Notes: a model not told the origin generated them from the sequence alone. 64,000 nucleotides of DNA from Microbacterium sp. 2FI (GCF_005502885.1 NZ_SCMR01000020.1:1-64000), one strand, 5' to 3'. Positions 46,088 to 55,385 are shown, numbered from the stretch's first letter. Numbers and translations: made by a program.

Positions 46088-48069
46088 ACGCAATCCAGAA
46101 GCCAGTAAACATCGTCAACGTGACTTACGCCCGCACCGGCGAGTCCGTGAACACCGACTCGATGGGTATGCGCGAGATGCAGGAGCGCGTCTTCGCCAAG
46201 CGGGCCGCCCAGCACATGCTCGTGAAGGCACCGCCCGCATCGGGCAAGTCGCGTGCGCTGATGTTCGTGGCCCTCGACAAGCTCTACAACCAAGACCGCA
46301 AGAAGGTCATCGTTGCCGTCCCGGAACGCTCGATCGGCGCATCGTTCTCCTCGACAAAGCTCACCGATCATGGCTTCTTCGCCGACTGGGAGATCAAGCC
46401 GGAGCACAACCTATGCGACGCTGGATCTTCGCAGGGCAAGGTCGGCGCGTTTATCGAGTTCCTCGAGGGGCCGGACGCGATCCTCGTGTGCACGCACGCC
46501 ACGCTTCGGTTCGCATTCGAGAAGCTCGCCCCCGACGCCTTCAACGGCACGGTGCTTGCGATCGACGAGTTCCACCATGTCTCCGCGGATGTTGAGGCTA
46601 ACCGACTCGGAGCGCTCCTCAGGGACGTGATGAACGGCTCGGATGTGCACATCGTTGCGATGACGGGTTCGTACTTCCGCGGCGACTCGGTGCCCGTGCT
46701 GTCGGCTGAGGACGAGGCGCTGTTCACTCCTGTGACGTTCAACTACTACGACCAGCTCAACGGGTATGAGCACTTGCACTCGCTCGGCATCGGCCACCAC
46801 TTCTACCAGGGCCGCTATACCGACGCGATCAGCGAGGTCTTCGATCTCGATAAGAAGACGATCCTCCACATCCCGAACGTCAACTCGGGGGAGTCCACCA
46901 AGGACAAGATCGAAGAAGTCGGTTTCATCATCGACTCGATCGGCCACGTCGAGTCCACGGACCCGGAAACCGGGATCATTGAGGTCCGTCGCGCAGACAC
47001 CGGCGAGATTCTCCGTGTGGCCGACCTCGTCGACGACACGGACCTCAAGAAGCGGGCAGACACGCTGCACTACCTGAATTCAGTCGCGTCTAAGGACCGC
47101 GACGGCGTGGACGTGATCATCGCCCTTGGCATGGCGAAAGAGGGCTTCGACTGGCCATTCGCCGAACACGCCCTCACCGTCGGCTATCGTGCTTCGCTCA
47201 CCGAGGTCATCCAGATCATCGGCCGCGTCACGCGAGACTCGCCCGGCAAGGAGCACGCGCAGTTCACAAACTTGATCGCTGAGCCTGACGCTTCGCAGAG
47301 CGAAGTGAAAGTCTCCGTCAACAACATGCTGAAGGCGATCACTGCGTCGTTACTGATGGAGCAAGTCTTGGCGCAGAACTTCGAATTCAGAACCAAGCGC
47401 ACCGGTGACGACGAGCCCGTTCCCCCAGGCGTCATCAAGATCAAAGGCTTCAAGGAGCCCTCGACGGAGCGGGTCAAACAGATCGTCGAGACCGACCTCA
47501 ACGATCTCAAGGCAACGATTCTTCAGGACGACACCTTCGCGAAGGCGGCGTTCGGCGGGGTAGACCCGGAGATGGCGAACAAGGTGCTGATCCCGAAGAT
47601 CATCCGGGAGCGGTACCCCGATCTGGATGAGGAGCAGGTCGAGGAGTTGCGGCAGCAGGTCGTCGTCGACTCTGTAATCAAGAACGGCGAGGTGAAGACC
47701 GTCGGCGACAAGCGCTTCCTGAAGATGTCCGAGAAGTTCGTCAACATCGAGGACATCAATATCAACCTAATCGACTCGGTCAACCCGTTCCAGCGAGCGT
47801 TCGAGGTGATCTCGAAGTCCGTCACGACATCGGTGCTGCGGATAATCGCCGACGCGATCACCGCTACGAGGGTCGAAGTCACCGAAGACGAGGCGCGCAC
47901 GCTTTGGCCGAAGATCCAGCAATGGGCGAAGGTGAACGGGCGCAAGCCGAACATCAGGTCCGAGGACGCCACCGAGAAGCGCTACGCCGAGGTGGTCCTG
48001 TTCCTTCAACGGAAGAAGCAGGAGCGCGAGGCGGCAGAGCGCGCGACTGAGATGGTGGACGAATCTTGA
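46084..48069 (+). CDS. SF2 DEAD/DEAH-like helicase of a restriction/defence system
   Basis: 661 aa. Walker A PPASGKSRA (about 50), motif II IDEFHH (about 160, DEFH variant), motif III MTGSYFRGD, motif VI QIIGRVTRD (about 376), preceded by GMAKEGFDWPF, a layout like the translocase part of type I/III restriction enzymes. After residue 430 comes a helical region with no nuclease motif that I can see. GTG start overlapping the methyltransferase stop. Likely the DNA translocase that couples recognition to cleavage by the third protein. Confidence 0.88.
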   Translation: MNAIQKPVNIVNVTYARTGESVNTDSMGMREMQERVFAKRAAQHMLVKAPPASGKSRALMFVALDKLYNQDRKKVIVAVPERSIGASFSSTKLTDHGFFADWEIKPEHNLCDAGSSQGKVGAFIEFLEGPDAILVCTHATLRFAFEKLAPDAFNGTVLAIDEFHHVSADVEANRLGALLRDVMNGSDVHIVAMTGSYFRGDSVPVLSAEDEALFTPVTFNYYDQLNGYEHLHSLGIGHHFYQGRYTDAISEVFDLDKKTILHIPNVNSGESTKDKIEEVGFIIDSIGHVESTDPETGIIEVRRADTGEILRVADLVDDTDLKKRADTLHYLNSVASKDRDGVDVIIALGMAKEGFDWPFAEHALTVGYRASLTEVIQIIGRVTRDSPGKEHAQFTNLIAEPDASQSEVKVSVNNMLKAITASLLMEQVLAQNFEFRTKRTGDDEPVPPGVIKIKGFKEPSTERVKQIVETDLNDLKATILQDDTFAKAAFGGVDPEMANKVLIPKIIRERYPDLDEEQVEELRQQVVVDSVIKNGEVKTVGDKRFLKMSEKFVNIEDININLIDSVNPFQRAFEVISKSVTTSVLRIIADAITATRVEVTEDEARTLWPKIQQWAKVNGRKPNIRSEDATEKRYAEVVLFLQRKKQEREAAERATEMVDES

Positions 48070-49259
48070 GCGACGCTGACGACAACGACCATCTCGAGGG
48101 CGAGATCCCTTCGAGCATCGACGAGATCCTCGACTCCGACGTCGATGGTCTGCTGGACGATCCCGAGGCACCGAAGAAGGTCACGTCAGCTGACCGGCTG
48201 CAGCGCGCCTTCCTGGAGATCGTGGAATTCCGGCGCACCCAAGGCCGGATCCCAAACTCGATGACACGAGAGATCGCCGAGCGCAAGCTGGGCGCCCGAC
48301 TGGATGGGATCCTCGTGAGCGACGAGAAGATCGAGGCCCTCAAGCCGCTGGACGACTACGGTCTGTTGGAGATGCCCGAGGCTCCGGCATCGATCGATGA
48401 ACTCCTCGGAGAGGACGAACTCGATCTGCTGGGCGATGAGTCCGGCTTGATGGACGTCTCCGACCTGCCGGTGCGCCGGCAGGTCTTCGAGAGCAAGGAT
48501 GTCGCGCGTCGCGAGAAGGCCGAGGATTTCGAGCAGTTCGAGCCACTTTTCAAGCGGAAGCACGAGGAGTTGCGCGACGGCGTCAGCAGGATGCTCCCCT
48601 ACCCCGGCATGTCGCACATCGTGCCGGGCGCGTTCTTCGTTCTGAACGGCGTCATTCTGTTCGTTGCCGAGGTTGGCGAGACGGAGTACAAGCAGACGAC
48701 GGTGCGCGAGAACAAGCGCGAGCGACTCAGGGTGATCTTCGAGAACGGCACCGAGTCGTCGATGTACCGGCAGTCGCTGGGGATCCGCCTCAGCGACGAG
48801 GACGGCCACATCCTGGTGCGAGCCGAGCTTCCCGAGATCCTCGACGCCGACGAGGTCAGCGGATACATTTATGTGCTTCGATCTAAGAGCGATGATCCGC
48901 AAATTTCAGGACTCCAGCACCTCCACAAGATCGGATTCACCCGAGGCGCGGTCGAGAAGCGAACCAAGAACGCCGACAAGTCACCGACGTACTTGATGGC
49001 GCCGGTTGACATCGTTGCGAGCTACCGCACTTACAACCTGAAGGCGTCGGCACTAGAGAACCTGCTGCACCGGGTTTTCGCCGCAGTCCGCCTCGATCTC
49101 ACACAGGCCGACAACAAGGGGCGTGCGTACGACCCGTCGGAATGGTTTGTCGTGCCGCTCGACGTAATAGACCAGGCGATCGAGCTGATCATCTCTGGCA
49201 GCATCGTCGATTACGTCTACGACGCGAAGGCCCAAAAACTCGTCGCGCGCAGCGATTGA
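48066..49259 (+). CDS. GIY-YIG-type (T5orf172-like) nuclease
   Basis: 397 aa. An acidic N-terminal region (1-150), a middle domain (about 155-260) with VPGAFFVLNGVILFVAEVGE, then a C-terminal GIY-YIG/T5orf172 nuclease module from about residue 264: SGYIYVLRSKS, LHKIGFTRGAVEKRTKNAD and a late acidic ALENLLHRVF, which supplies the catalytic Glu. TTG start overlapping the helicase stop (TTGA). Probably the cleaving subunit of the three-gene system. Confidence 0.85.
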   Translation: MSDADDNDHLEGEIPSSIDEILDSDVDGLLDDPEAPKKVTSADRLQRAFLEIVEFRRTQGRIPNSMTREIAERKLGARLDGILVSDEKIEALKPLDDYGLLEMPEAPASIDELLGEDELDLLGDESGLMDVSDLPVRRQVFESKDVARREKAEDFEQFEPLFKRKHEELRDGVSRMLPYPGMSHIVPGAFFVLNGVILFVAEVGETEYKQTTVRENKRERLRVIFENGTESSMYRQSLGIRLSDEDGHILVRAELPEILDADEVSGYIYVLRSKSDDPQISGLQHLHKIGFTRGAVEKRTKNADKSPTYLMAPVDIVASYRTYNLKASALENLLHRVFAAVRLDLTQADNKGRAYDPSEWFVVPLDVIDQAIELIISGSIVDYVYDAKAQKLVARSD

Positions 49260-49477
49260 TCGAGGGCTGATACGAGCGCACCGCGAAATCGACATACCCC
49301 AAGAAGCTCGACGACGGAGTTGGGAGAAGATTTGTCAGGCGTTCCGAATCCTTGGCCTGGAGGTCCATGTTCGGGCACGTCCCGCTTGCGCGCATTGACC
49401 GGTTGAGGATCCCCGTTGCACGCGACGGCTCCGCCCGCGTGTACTGCCCGGATGCGGATCGTGATGACTACGCGGGG

Positions 49478-49975
49478 TTATGTGTTGCGGAGCTTCGAAG
49501 GCCACACTTTGTGCTCGGGGTCCCACCAGATGATGTGAAACTCATGACCGGTGCGCACGCCGTAGAGTCGCTTGAGCCCATCGATTTCGAGTCGCACCAT
49601 GTGGTCGAGGCCTTGAAACTTGGACTCGAGTCGATCGGTAGCGTCACTGTTTGGACATGCGCTCATGTCTGTGTAGACCTTGGAGAGGCGTTGTCCGGGC
49701 TTGAAGAACTCGCCGGCGGTCATGGTCTCGACATGTGCCATCGTCTTGAGAAGCTGCGCATGATCGGCATTCGAGATGCTCGACAGCGTCCATTCACCAT
49801 CGTCGTCAATGAGGTCGAATCTGAAGCGGACCTTTCGGTCGTTTTCCTTCGGTGCGAGTTCCTCGACAGCCCTGGGCACCCGAAGGCCCGACGACACCAC
49901 CTCTGAAGATGCCGGCTGCTTCCCGCCACCCTTGTACGGGTTCGCCGAAACCCGAGGGGTCTTGCTACGCGACAC
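49478..49975 (-). CDS. Putative toxin paired with a Panacea antitoxin
   Basis: 165 aa from a GTG placed directly after the stop of the antitoxin gene. Conserved-looking centre and end: RFRFDLIDDDGEWTLSSI, HVETMTAGEFFK and the C-terminal FHIIWWDPEHKVWPSKLR, which is a pattern I associate with partners of DUF4065 proteins. No membrane segment. Mode of toxicity unknown. The frame on the opposite strand (49352-49906) was judged a shadow. Confidence 0.7.
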   Translation of the reverse strand: MSRSKTPRVSANPYKGGGKQPASSEVVSSGLRVPRAVEELAPKENDRKVRFRFDLIDDDGEWTLSSISNADHAQLLKTMAHVETMTAGEFFKPGQRLSKVYTDMSACPNSDATDRLESKFQGLDHMVRLEIDGLKRLYGVRTGHEFHIIWWDPEHKVWPSKLRNT

Positions 49976-50410
49976 CTAGACGAGCGACCCGTAGTACTCC
50001 GCCATCGCGGCCTCCGTGATCGGAGTCTCGCAACGGGCACCCACGGGGAGATCCCCCCGTGCATCCGCCCAGGGCCGCTCCGCATGCGTGAGGTTACTCA
50101 ACTCCATCGCGGAGTACTGACCGTAGAAACCGAGCACACCATCAATGCTCGTCACCTCGTCGGCAGAGAGCAGCGGTTCCTCGGCCTTGATCTCGGTCGG
50201 GCTAACAGTGAACCGACCGCGGTGATACGCATAGAGCCGCGGCGCGACAGGACCGTTCGCCCACGCTTGGATCTCGTTCTCGAACAGCGGCTTCTCTTCC
50301 CAGACGAGGTGCCAAGCCTGGCTGTAGTACACAAGCTTCTGAAGCTTCATCGCCGTCATACTGCCCTGCTTCCGCAGGATGTACTCGGCCACGTCACGGA
50401 TCTCAGCCAT
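49976..50410 (-). CDS. Panacea-domain (DUF4065, SocA-like) antitoxin
   Basis: 144 aa. Typical opening MTAMKLQKLVYYSQAWHLVW, then EIQAWANGPVAPRLYAYHRG, the Panacea signature. These domains neutralise many unrelated toxins. Encoded first in a two-gene operon with the toxin starting one base after its stop. AGGAGG ribosome binding site; TAGCAT about 70 nt upstream may be the -10. Typical companion of defence systems. Confidence 0.9.
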   Translation of the reverse strand: MAEIRDVAEYILRKQGSMTAMKLQKLVYYSQAWHLVWEEKPLFENEIQAWANGPVAPRLYAYHRGRFTVSPTEIKAEEPLLSADEVTSIDGVLGFYGQYSAMELSNLTHAERPWADARGDLPVGARCETPITEAAMAEYYGSLV

Positions 50411-50733
50411 GGGAGCGCACCTCCTCAGAAACCCCAGGACGACAAGACTGTCGGTCGCTTGCCTTCACCCGCATGCTAGCGGGTCGAGACCCTCATGATC
50501 GACAGGCTTGCCAGCGTAGTACAGCCGTCTGACATCCCTCTGAGCCGCGACTGCTACGGCGACAGGTGCCGCTCTGACGGGGCTTGCACGAAGCGGCCCC
50601 CTAGCCGAGCACCGCGCGCAAAGGGATCCTCGACCCGATCCCGGCGACGAAGTAGAGCAAGCGCCACGTCGGCGTTCCGGGTTCCCCGCTCCGCGATACA
50701 CACTCGGCGGCCTCGGACCGCCTCAGAGTGGGG
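50411..50733. other. 323-bp non-coding region
   Basis: Holds the promoter of the Panacea operon at its left end. A minus-strand frame (50465-50701) has a Tyr/Gly/Lys patch YYAGKPVDHEG but otherwise shadow-like composition; it may be a remnant of an older gene. Nothing else supported. Confidence 0.3.
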
Positions 50734-51084
50734 CTAAACCTGCACCGCGCCGAAGAACTCGCGTGCCGTCGCCAACTGGGCGAGTGCCATCACGCCGGCC
50801 ACGGAGAGGTAGATCAGCCCGATCGTGTCGATGCCGTAGGCGATCGTGACCGCGGTAGCCAGCACGACGAGCCAGATCGAAGCCCACGCCCAGCGCTGCC
50901 TAGCGCGGTAGGGAAAGAACAGCACCAGCAGGGCGAACGCGTTGACGACCGCGTAGGCGATGAACATCCGGCCCTCGTCCGGTGACGTGGCCACCAAGAA
51001 AATCGCGACCAGGTGATTGAGCAGCATCCCCGTGTTCAGCACGATCAGCACGATCCAGCCGGCCTTTGCCAGTCCAGTTCTCAT
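50734..51084 (-). CDS. Small four-TM membrane protein
   Basis: 116 aa from ATG at 51084 (MRTGLAKAGWIVLIVL), four TM helices (about 7-30, 42-62, 68-88, 90-108) and short loops. TACACT lies 5 nt before the ATG, close to the leaderless pattern; a frame extending upstream is not supported. No family recognised. Confidence 0.7.
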   Translation of the reverse strand: MRTGLAKAGWIVLIVLNTGMLLNHLVAIFLVATSPDEGRMFIAYAVVNAFALLVLFFPYRARQRWAWASIWLVVLATAVTIAYGIDTIGLIYLSVAGVMALAQLATAREFFGAVQV

Positions 51085-51267
51085 GCTTGAGTGTAGGACC
51101 GGGTCCACGCCGGCAACAGACCCGCCGAGCGCCGCCGGGACGACGGCGCTCATCCCAGCGCCGCCCTACTGCAAGGTGGCATCCGGCCACCACGGATCCT
51201 CAATGAGCGCCCCATCTGCGGGACGATCGCCACTGATCTCGCCAACACTGTCCGGTCAGGGATCCTC

Positions 51268-51615
51268 TCAGTCCCCGTGCTCGTCGAGCCAGGTGCGCGG
51301 GTTGTCCTTTGACCCCGCCCCCAAACCCCTGTCGAGAGACGCTCGGGCGATTGCTCCAACGATCGCGCTCACGGCGAGGGCGAGAAAGCCGGTCGACACG
51401 CCGATCCCGAACGCCGCAACCCCCAGGTACAACCCCACTATGGCCGCGCCCAAACCTGCCGACTCCTGCGTGTTGCTGAGGAAGAACAGTGAAAGCGCGA
51501 CGATCGCCGCGCCGAGAATCAACAGGACGACCGCGATCCTGTTCAGGGCGCGCAACGGCGCGCTGTCCCTTATCCAGTCGATTCGGTCCCCAACTGACAT
51601 AGTCGACTTCCCCAT
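51268..51615 (-). CDS. Small two-TM membrane protein
   Basis: 115 aa from ATG at 51615 (MGKSTMSVGDRIDWI), two TM helices (about 25-50 and 58-92, the second long and Gly/Ala rich), acidic C-terminus DNPRTWLDEHGD. TAGTGT sits 7 nt upstream. Unknown function. Confidence 0.65.
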   Translation of the reverse strand: MGKSTMSVGDRIDWIRDSAPLRALNRIAVVLLILGAAIVALSLFFLSNTQESAGLGAAIVGLYLGVAAFGIGVSTGFLALAVSAIVGAIARASLDRGLGAGSKDNPRTWLDEHGD

Positions 51616-51736
51616 GGCCGACACACTACTTGTGCTAGCGCAGCCTCCCACTCGGGTCGTGAGCAACTCTTACCGGCCCGCTGGACGGCATCCCACGTAA
51701 CTACTGCCGGTCCGGCACCGCGCGCACAGGGATGTA

Positions 51737-51742
51737 TAGAGT
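51737..51742 (+). promoter_or_regulatory. -10 element of the Ntn-hydrolase-like gene
   Basis: TAGAGT, 6 nt before the ATG at 51749; fits the leaderless pattern of the region. Confidence 0.45.
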
Positions 51743-51748
51743 GCCGCC

Positions 51749-52642
51749 ATGACTCTCATCACGTTCGTGCTCACTGATGAGTACGTTGTCCTGGCGAGTG
51801 ACCGGCGGATTACGTTGGCACGTGGCACGAAGGTGATCTCTCAAGACGATAAGGCGGTGAAGTCAGTCCTTCTGAACGGGCAATTGTTGCTCGGCTTCAC
51901 GGGTGTCGCGGAACTCGACGGCAAGCCGATGCTGCAGTGGTTGGGCGAGCACCTGATGGGGGTTCATCCAAACGACATCCCGGAAGTGCTCCGGGACTTG
52001 ATGAGGGACTACTACGAGGCGAACCGGTCGGTGCGAGCGCTCCCGCACGCATTCATCGCGGCCGGGTATGCGTTCAACACGCTTCGCTCTCCGGCCGCGT
52101 GGCCGATGGGCTTCCGAGTGTCCAACACAGCCAACGTAGTTCGCGGGGCGCGCATGGAGTTCAGCCACCCGTCGACCGATTTCGCCTCGATGCGCTTCGC
52201 TCTCGGCAACCAAAGGCAAATGGTGGGGGCCGTAGGTTACCCGTACTCCAACACAGCCCTGCGGTCCCTTGAGGGATCCGTCCGGCTCGCGCTTCGACTC
52301 GACGCATCTGACCCCTCGAAGGTCTTCCGGCCGGTGATTGGCTTCATGAGGGGGGTCGCGCAGCGAAGCGCTGGATATGTCGGGGACACAATCGTGATTA
52401 CCGCGATCGCACGTTCTAGCATTCCGATCACGGACATTCCTGGTTTCATGATCCCGCTGACCGAGGGCGCCGCGTTCGGTCCCACGCGCGCACCAACCTC
52501 CTTCATGGTCACGAACGGACGCTTCGACCCCGAAACGTATCTCCCCGGGACAATCAGTCCGCACATGGTGACGATGGGGGCGACGTTCGGCCCGCCACGC
52601 GTCGGAGTCGTGCCGGGCCCAGGGGCCCCCGTCATCACCTGA
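51749..52642 (+). CDS. Proteasome-like Ntn-hydrolase-fold protein
   Basis: 297 aa. The start MTLITFVLTDEYVVLASDRRITL resembles a proteasome/HslV beta-subunit: after Met removal Thr would be the N-terminal nucleophile, followed by an Asp-Arg segment as in ADSRAT, and DDKAVKSVLLNGQLLLGFTG matches the Lys-bearing strand and Gly loop (KI...GLAG). The C-terminal third is unrelated and Pro/Gly-rich. Self-standing members of this kind are found in diverse bacteria without a known role. No ATPase partner adjacent. Confidence 0.65.
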   Translation: MTLITFVLTDEYVVLASDRRITLARGTKVISQDDKAVKSVLLNGQLLLGFTGVAELDGKPMLQWLGEHLMGVHPNDIPEVLRDLMRDYYEANRSVRALPHAFIAAGYAFNTLRSPAAWPMGFRVSNTANVVRGARMEFSHPSTDFASMRFALGNQRQMVGAVGYPYSNTALRSLEGSVRLALRLDASDPSKVFRPVIGFMRGVAQRSAGYVGDTIVITAIARSSIPITDIPGFMIPLTEGAAFGPTRAPTSFMVTNGRFDPETYLPGTISPHMVTMGATFGPPRVGVVPGPGAPVIT

Positions 52643-52901
52643 TCCCCGTTGCACGAACTCCTGGATGTCGGCGAGAACAGAATCAGGGCACGCGGCGCAG
52701 CTAGGTACCATTTAGTTCTCGCCGCGCAACGAAGTTTCGTGGTGCCGCACGTCTCGACCCGAACGCGACACCCCCTCAACGGGCGCGGCCCGAATTGGGA
52801 TGGCACCCGCACGTGTCGGCGGTGCGCAAGCCCCTACCGGTCAATGCTCGGAGTGGAGTGGCTACCTTAACCCATCGATATGGCTCGGCGCCGATCGGCA
52901 C

Positions 52902-53360
52902 TCAGTGCGTCACTGCTTCCGCGGCTCTCTTGAGGTCGGCGGTGAACCGTTCGAAGTTGTCCTCCAACGGCGGGATCATTCGGGCGACGAACGGGTAGAA
53001 CGGACCGCCGATGCGCTCAACGATCTCCACTCGCGTCCCGCCGGCTTCACCGCTCAGGGAGCACGTGCGACGGAGCATCGCACTCGCGAACGTCAAGCGC
53101 GCGTTCGGCTCGAACTCCTTGACCTTCAGCGAGAACGTGCGGCTCTGGTCGAGTGTCGAGACGAGCTTGATCGTCGAGCCGAGGGCAATCTGGCCACCCA
53201 GCGATACGACCGTCGAGTTCCACCGCGGGTACTCCGCGGCCGTGGTCAGTAGCCGCCACACCGTGGCCGCGTCGGCGTCGATTTGTTGGGCGATGCGGGT
53301 GGATTGACTGAACATGGTCCGGGTGGTCGACGCGACTCCATCGGACGAAGTGAGGGACAT
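52902..53360 (-). CDS. SRPBCC (polyketide cyclase/Bet v1-like) protein
   Basis: 152 aa from ATG at 53360 (GGGGA 7 nt upstream). START/Bet v1 fold pattern: IDADAATVWRLLTTAAEYPRWNSTV, LKVKEFEPNARLTF, GGTRVEIVERIGGPFYPFVARMI, and a long C-terminal helix. Binds a hydrophobic ligand; function unknown. A longer frame upstream has no support. Confidence 0.85.
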   Translation of the reverse strand: MSLTSSDGVASTTRTMFSQSTRIAQQIDADAATVWRLLTTAAEYPRWNSTVVSLGGQIALGSTIKLVSTLDQSRTFSLKVKEFEPNARLTFASAMLRRTCSLSGEAGGTRVEIVERIGGPFYPFVARMIPPLEDNFERFTADLKRAAEAVTH

Positions 53361-53484
53361 GCGATTCCCCGTTCTCTGCTGGGGCGATTCTAGATCTGGA
53401 TGCCCGTCCACAACTCGGGACGACACAGAACTGCGCGCAGCCGCACGGCTTTCGCGCATCGCGCGGAAAGGGATCCGACTGCGG

Positions 53485-53991
53485 CTATCGACGCGTCAGA
53501 AAGGCAAGCTCGACGCCCCAGCGTGTCTTTCGTTTCTCGGTGCGGGGGTCTGTCAGATAGATTTCGCACCGGCTCGCGAACGCCTCACCGGTCGGCACGG
53601 CATGCGCGTCAAGAGCAAGATCCTGCTCACGAACCCAAGCGTGCAGCAGGCGATTCGCCGCCATGGACTGCGTTCGGTATGCCAGCAAGGCATAGTCCCC
53701 GGCGGGTAGCGATCCGGCGTGAACCCGTGCGTCCGAGGCGCTGTTGACTGCGACGACTCCGACTTCGATATCCACCAGATCGGCCATGTTGACCACATGG
53801 AGACGCAGAAAGAAGTGCCCGGCGGGTTCGATCTCATGCTCCGTCAACCACTCAACCAGCTCCGCGAGCAATCGATCCCGGTTCGAGAGCATGGTGCGGA
53901 ACGGCACGGTCTCGCGGATGCCGAGGGTCGGAACCTCTGGACGGCTCTCCAACCGCGGGCCGTCCACAATATCGACTTCACCCGCACCCAC
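53485..53991 (-). CDS. GyrI-like effector-binding domain protein
   Basis: 168 aa, GTG start. Recognised by the opening VDGPRLESRPEVPTLGIRE and the C-terminal GDYALLAYRTQSM and ASRCEIYLTDPRTEKRKTRWGVELAFL, the pattern of stand-alone GyrI-like/BmrR-C effector domains. Probably binds small amphipathic molecules. No DNA-binding part. Confidence 0.85.
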   Translation of the reverse strand: MGAGEVDIVDGPRLESRPEVPTLGIRETVPFRTMLSNRDRLLAELVEWLTEHEIEPAGHFFLRLHVVNMADLVDIEVGVVAVNSASDARVHAGSLPAGDYALLAYRTQSMAANRLLHAWVREQDLALDAHAVPTGEAFASRCEIYLTDPRTEKRKTRWGVELAFLTRR

Positions 53992-54155
53992 GGCAGCAGT
54001 ATGCCCGCTCCACCCGACGAGCCCCCTACCACCGGCCGCAGCGCGACCCTCCTCCCCGCGGAAGGATCCGTCGGTGTCCCCACGTGTCGGGCGGTCTCTG
54101 CCGGGGTTGACCGGATCGTACGATCGAGTGGTGCCCGTCCGGCGAAAGGTTTCTC

Positions 54156-55385
54156 GTGAGTGAGAGTTCCGCGTCGACGGTGCGTCCGGCTCGGGTGGCT
54201 CCGCTGTATGCCGCGGGTTTCGTCACGGCCTTCGGGGCGTTCAGCGTAGCGGCGGGGTTGGGTGCGACTGGTGAGGATATCGGGCTGAGTCTGCTGCGCA
54301 TCGGGGTGCTTCTTGCGTTGTACGACGTCGCCGAGGTGCTGTTGAAGCCGGTGTTCGGTGCGCTGTCCGATCGCATCGGGGCAAAGCCGGTGATCGTCAG
54401 CGGGCTGATCGCGTTCGCCGGGCTGTCACTGTTCGGCCTCGGCGCCGACAACGCGATCCTGCTGGCCGTGGCGCGGCTCGGCCAGGGTGCGGCCGCCGCT
54501 GCGTTCTCGCCGGCGTCGTCGGCGTCGGTGGCGCGCTTGGCCGGCGTCGGTCGCACCGGGCGTTACTTCGGGCGGTATGGATCGTGGAAGGGCCTCGGCT
54601 ACACGCTGGGACCGCTGCTCGCAGCCCTGCTGATCGGTGTCGGTGGCATGCCGCTGCTGTTCGGTGTCCTCGCGGTGGCTTCCGCGGTCACCGCGGTGTG
54701 GGTCGCGATCGTGCTTCCGTCGATTCCGCCGTTGCCGCGGCCTCGATACACGGTCCTCGATCTGGTCAAGCAGACCACCGATCGCCGCTTCGTCGTGCCC
54801 ACGGTGGCGCTGGCGACCTCGACCGCGGTGCTCGGCGCCTCGATTGGTTTCCTCCCCGCACTCGCAACCGAGGGTGGGTCGGATCTGCTCGCCTCAATCG
54901 GGATCGCATCGGTGCTTGCGCTCGCCCTGACAGTGGTGCAGCCGGGAGTCGGCGTCGTGCGCGATCGTGCGATGGTCGCCGATCGCACGGGGATCGTGGT
55001 GGGACTGGGTGTCATGGCCGCGGGTGTCCTGTTCGCGGCGGCACCGTGGGGACCCGTCGGGCTGTACATCGCCGCCGTGCTCATCGGCGCCGGCATCGGC
55101 ATCACGACCCCGTACGGCTTCGCAGCCCTCGCGGACTCCACGCCACCCGAACGCATGGGGCGCACCATGGGGTCCGCAGAACTCGGCCGAGAGCTCGGTG
55201 ACAGTGCCGGACCTCTCCTGGTCGGCGCCGTCGCGACCGCGATCACGCTCCCCGTCGGACTCGCCGCCCTCGCCGCAGTGACGATAGCCGTCGCCGCCGG
55301 AGTAGCCGCCACGCCCAGTACTCAACGGACCTCACCCGACGCGGTTGACGAGCCAATCACCAACGGCGAGCGGCCGCAGAACTGA
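54156..55385 (+). CDS. MFS transporter
   Basis: 409 aa, 12 TM helices; motif A GALSDRIGAKPVIVSGLI between TM2 and TM3 and motif C-like GLGYTLGPLLAALLIGVGG. GTG start. The substrate is unknown; the truncated ArsR-ArsC gene 8 kb away hints at metalloid or toxicant export but there is no direct link. Final residues are hydrophilic. Confidence 0.9.
   Translation: MSESSASTVRPARVAPLYAAGFVTAFGAFSVAAGLGATGEDIGLSLLRIGVLLALYDVAEVLLKPVFGALSDRIGAKPVIVSGLIAFAGLSLFGLGADNAILLAVARLGQGAAAAAFSPASSASVARLAGVGRTGRYFGRYGSWKGLGYTLGPLLAALLIGVGGMPLLFGVLAVASAVTAVWVAIVLPSIPPLPRPRYTVLDLVKQTTDRRFVVPTVALATSTAVLGASIGFLPALATEGGSDLLASIGIASVLALALTVVQPGVGVVRDRAMVADRTGIVVGLGVMAAGVLFAAAPWGPVGLYIAAVLIGAGIGITTPYGFAALADSTPPERMGRTMGSAELGRELGDSAGPLLVGAVATAITLPVGLAALAAVTIAVAAGVAATPSTQRTSPDAVDEPITNGERPQN

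Noticed and set aside
49352..49906. Plus-strand frame of 184 aa opposite the Panacea toxin gene
   Set aside because: The minus-strand frame has coherent protein segments and abuts the antitoxin stop; the plus frame is its shadow and has no start signal.
50465..50701. Minus-strand frame with YYAGKPVDHEG
   Set aside because: Most of it has shadow composition and no start signal; at best a small remnant.
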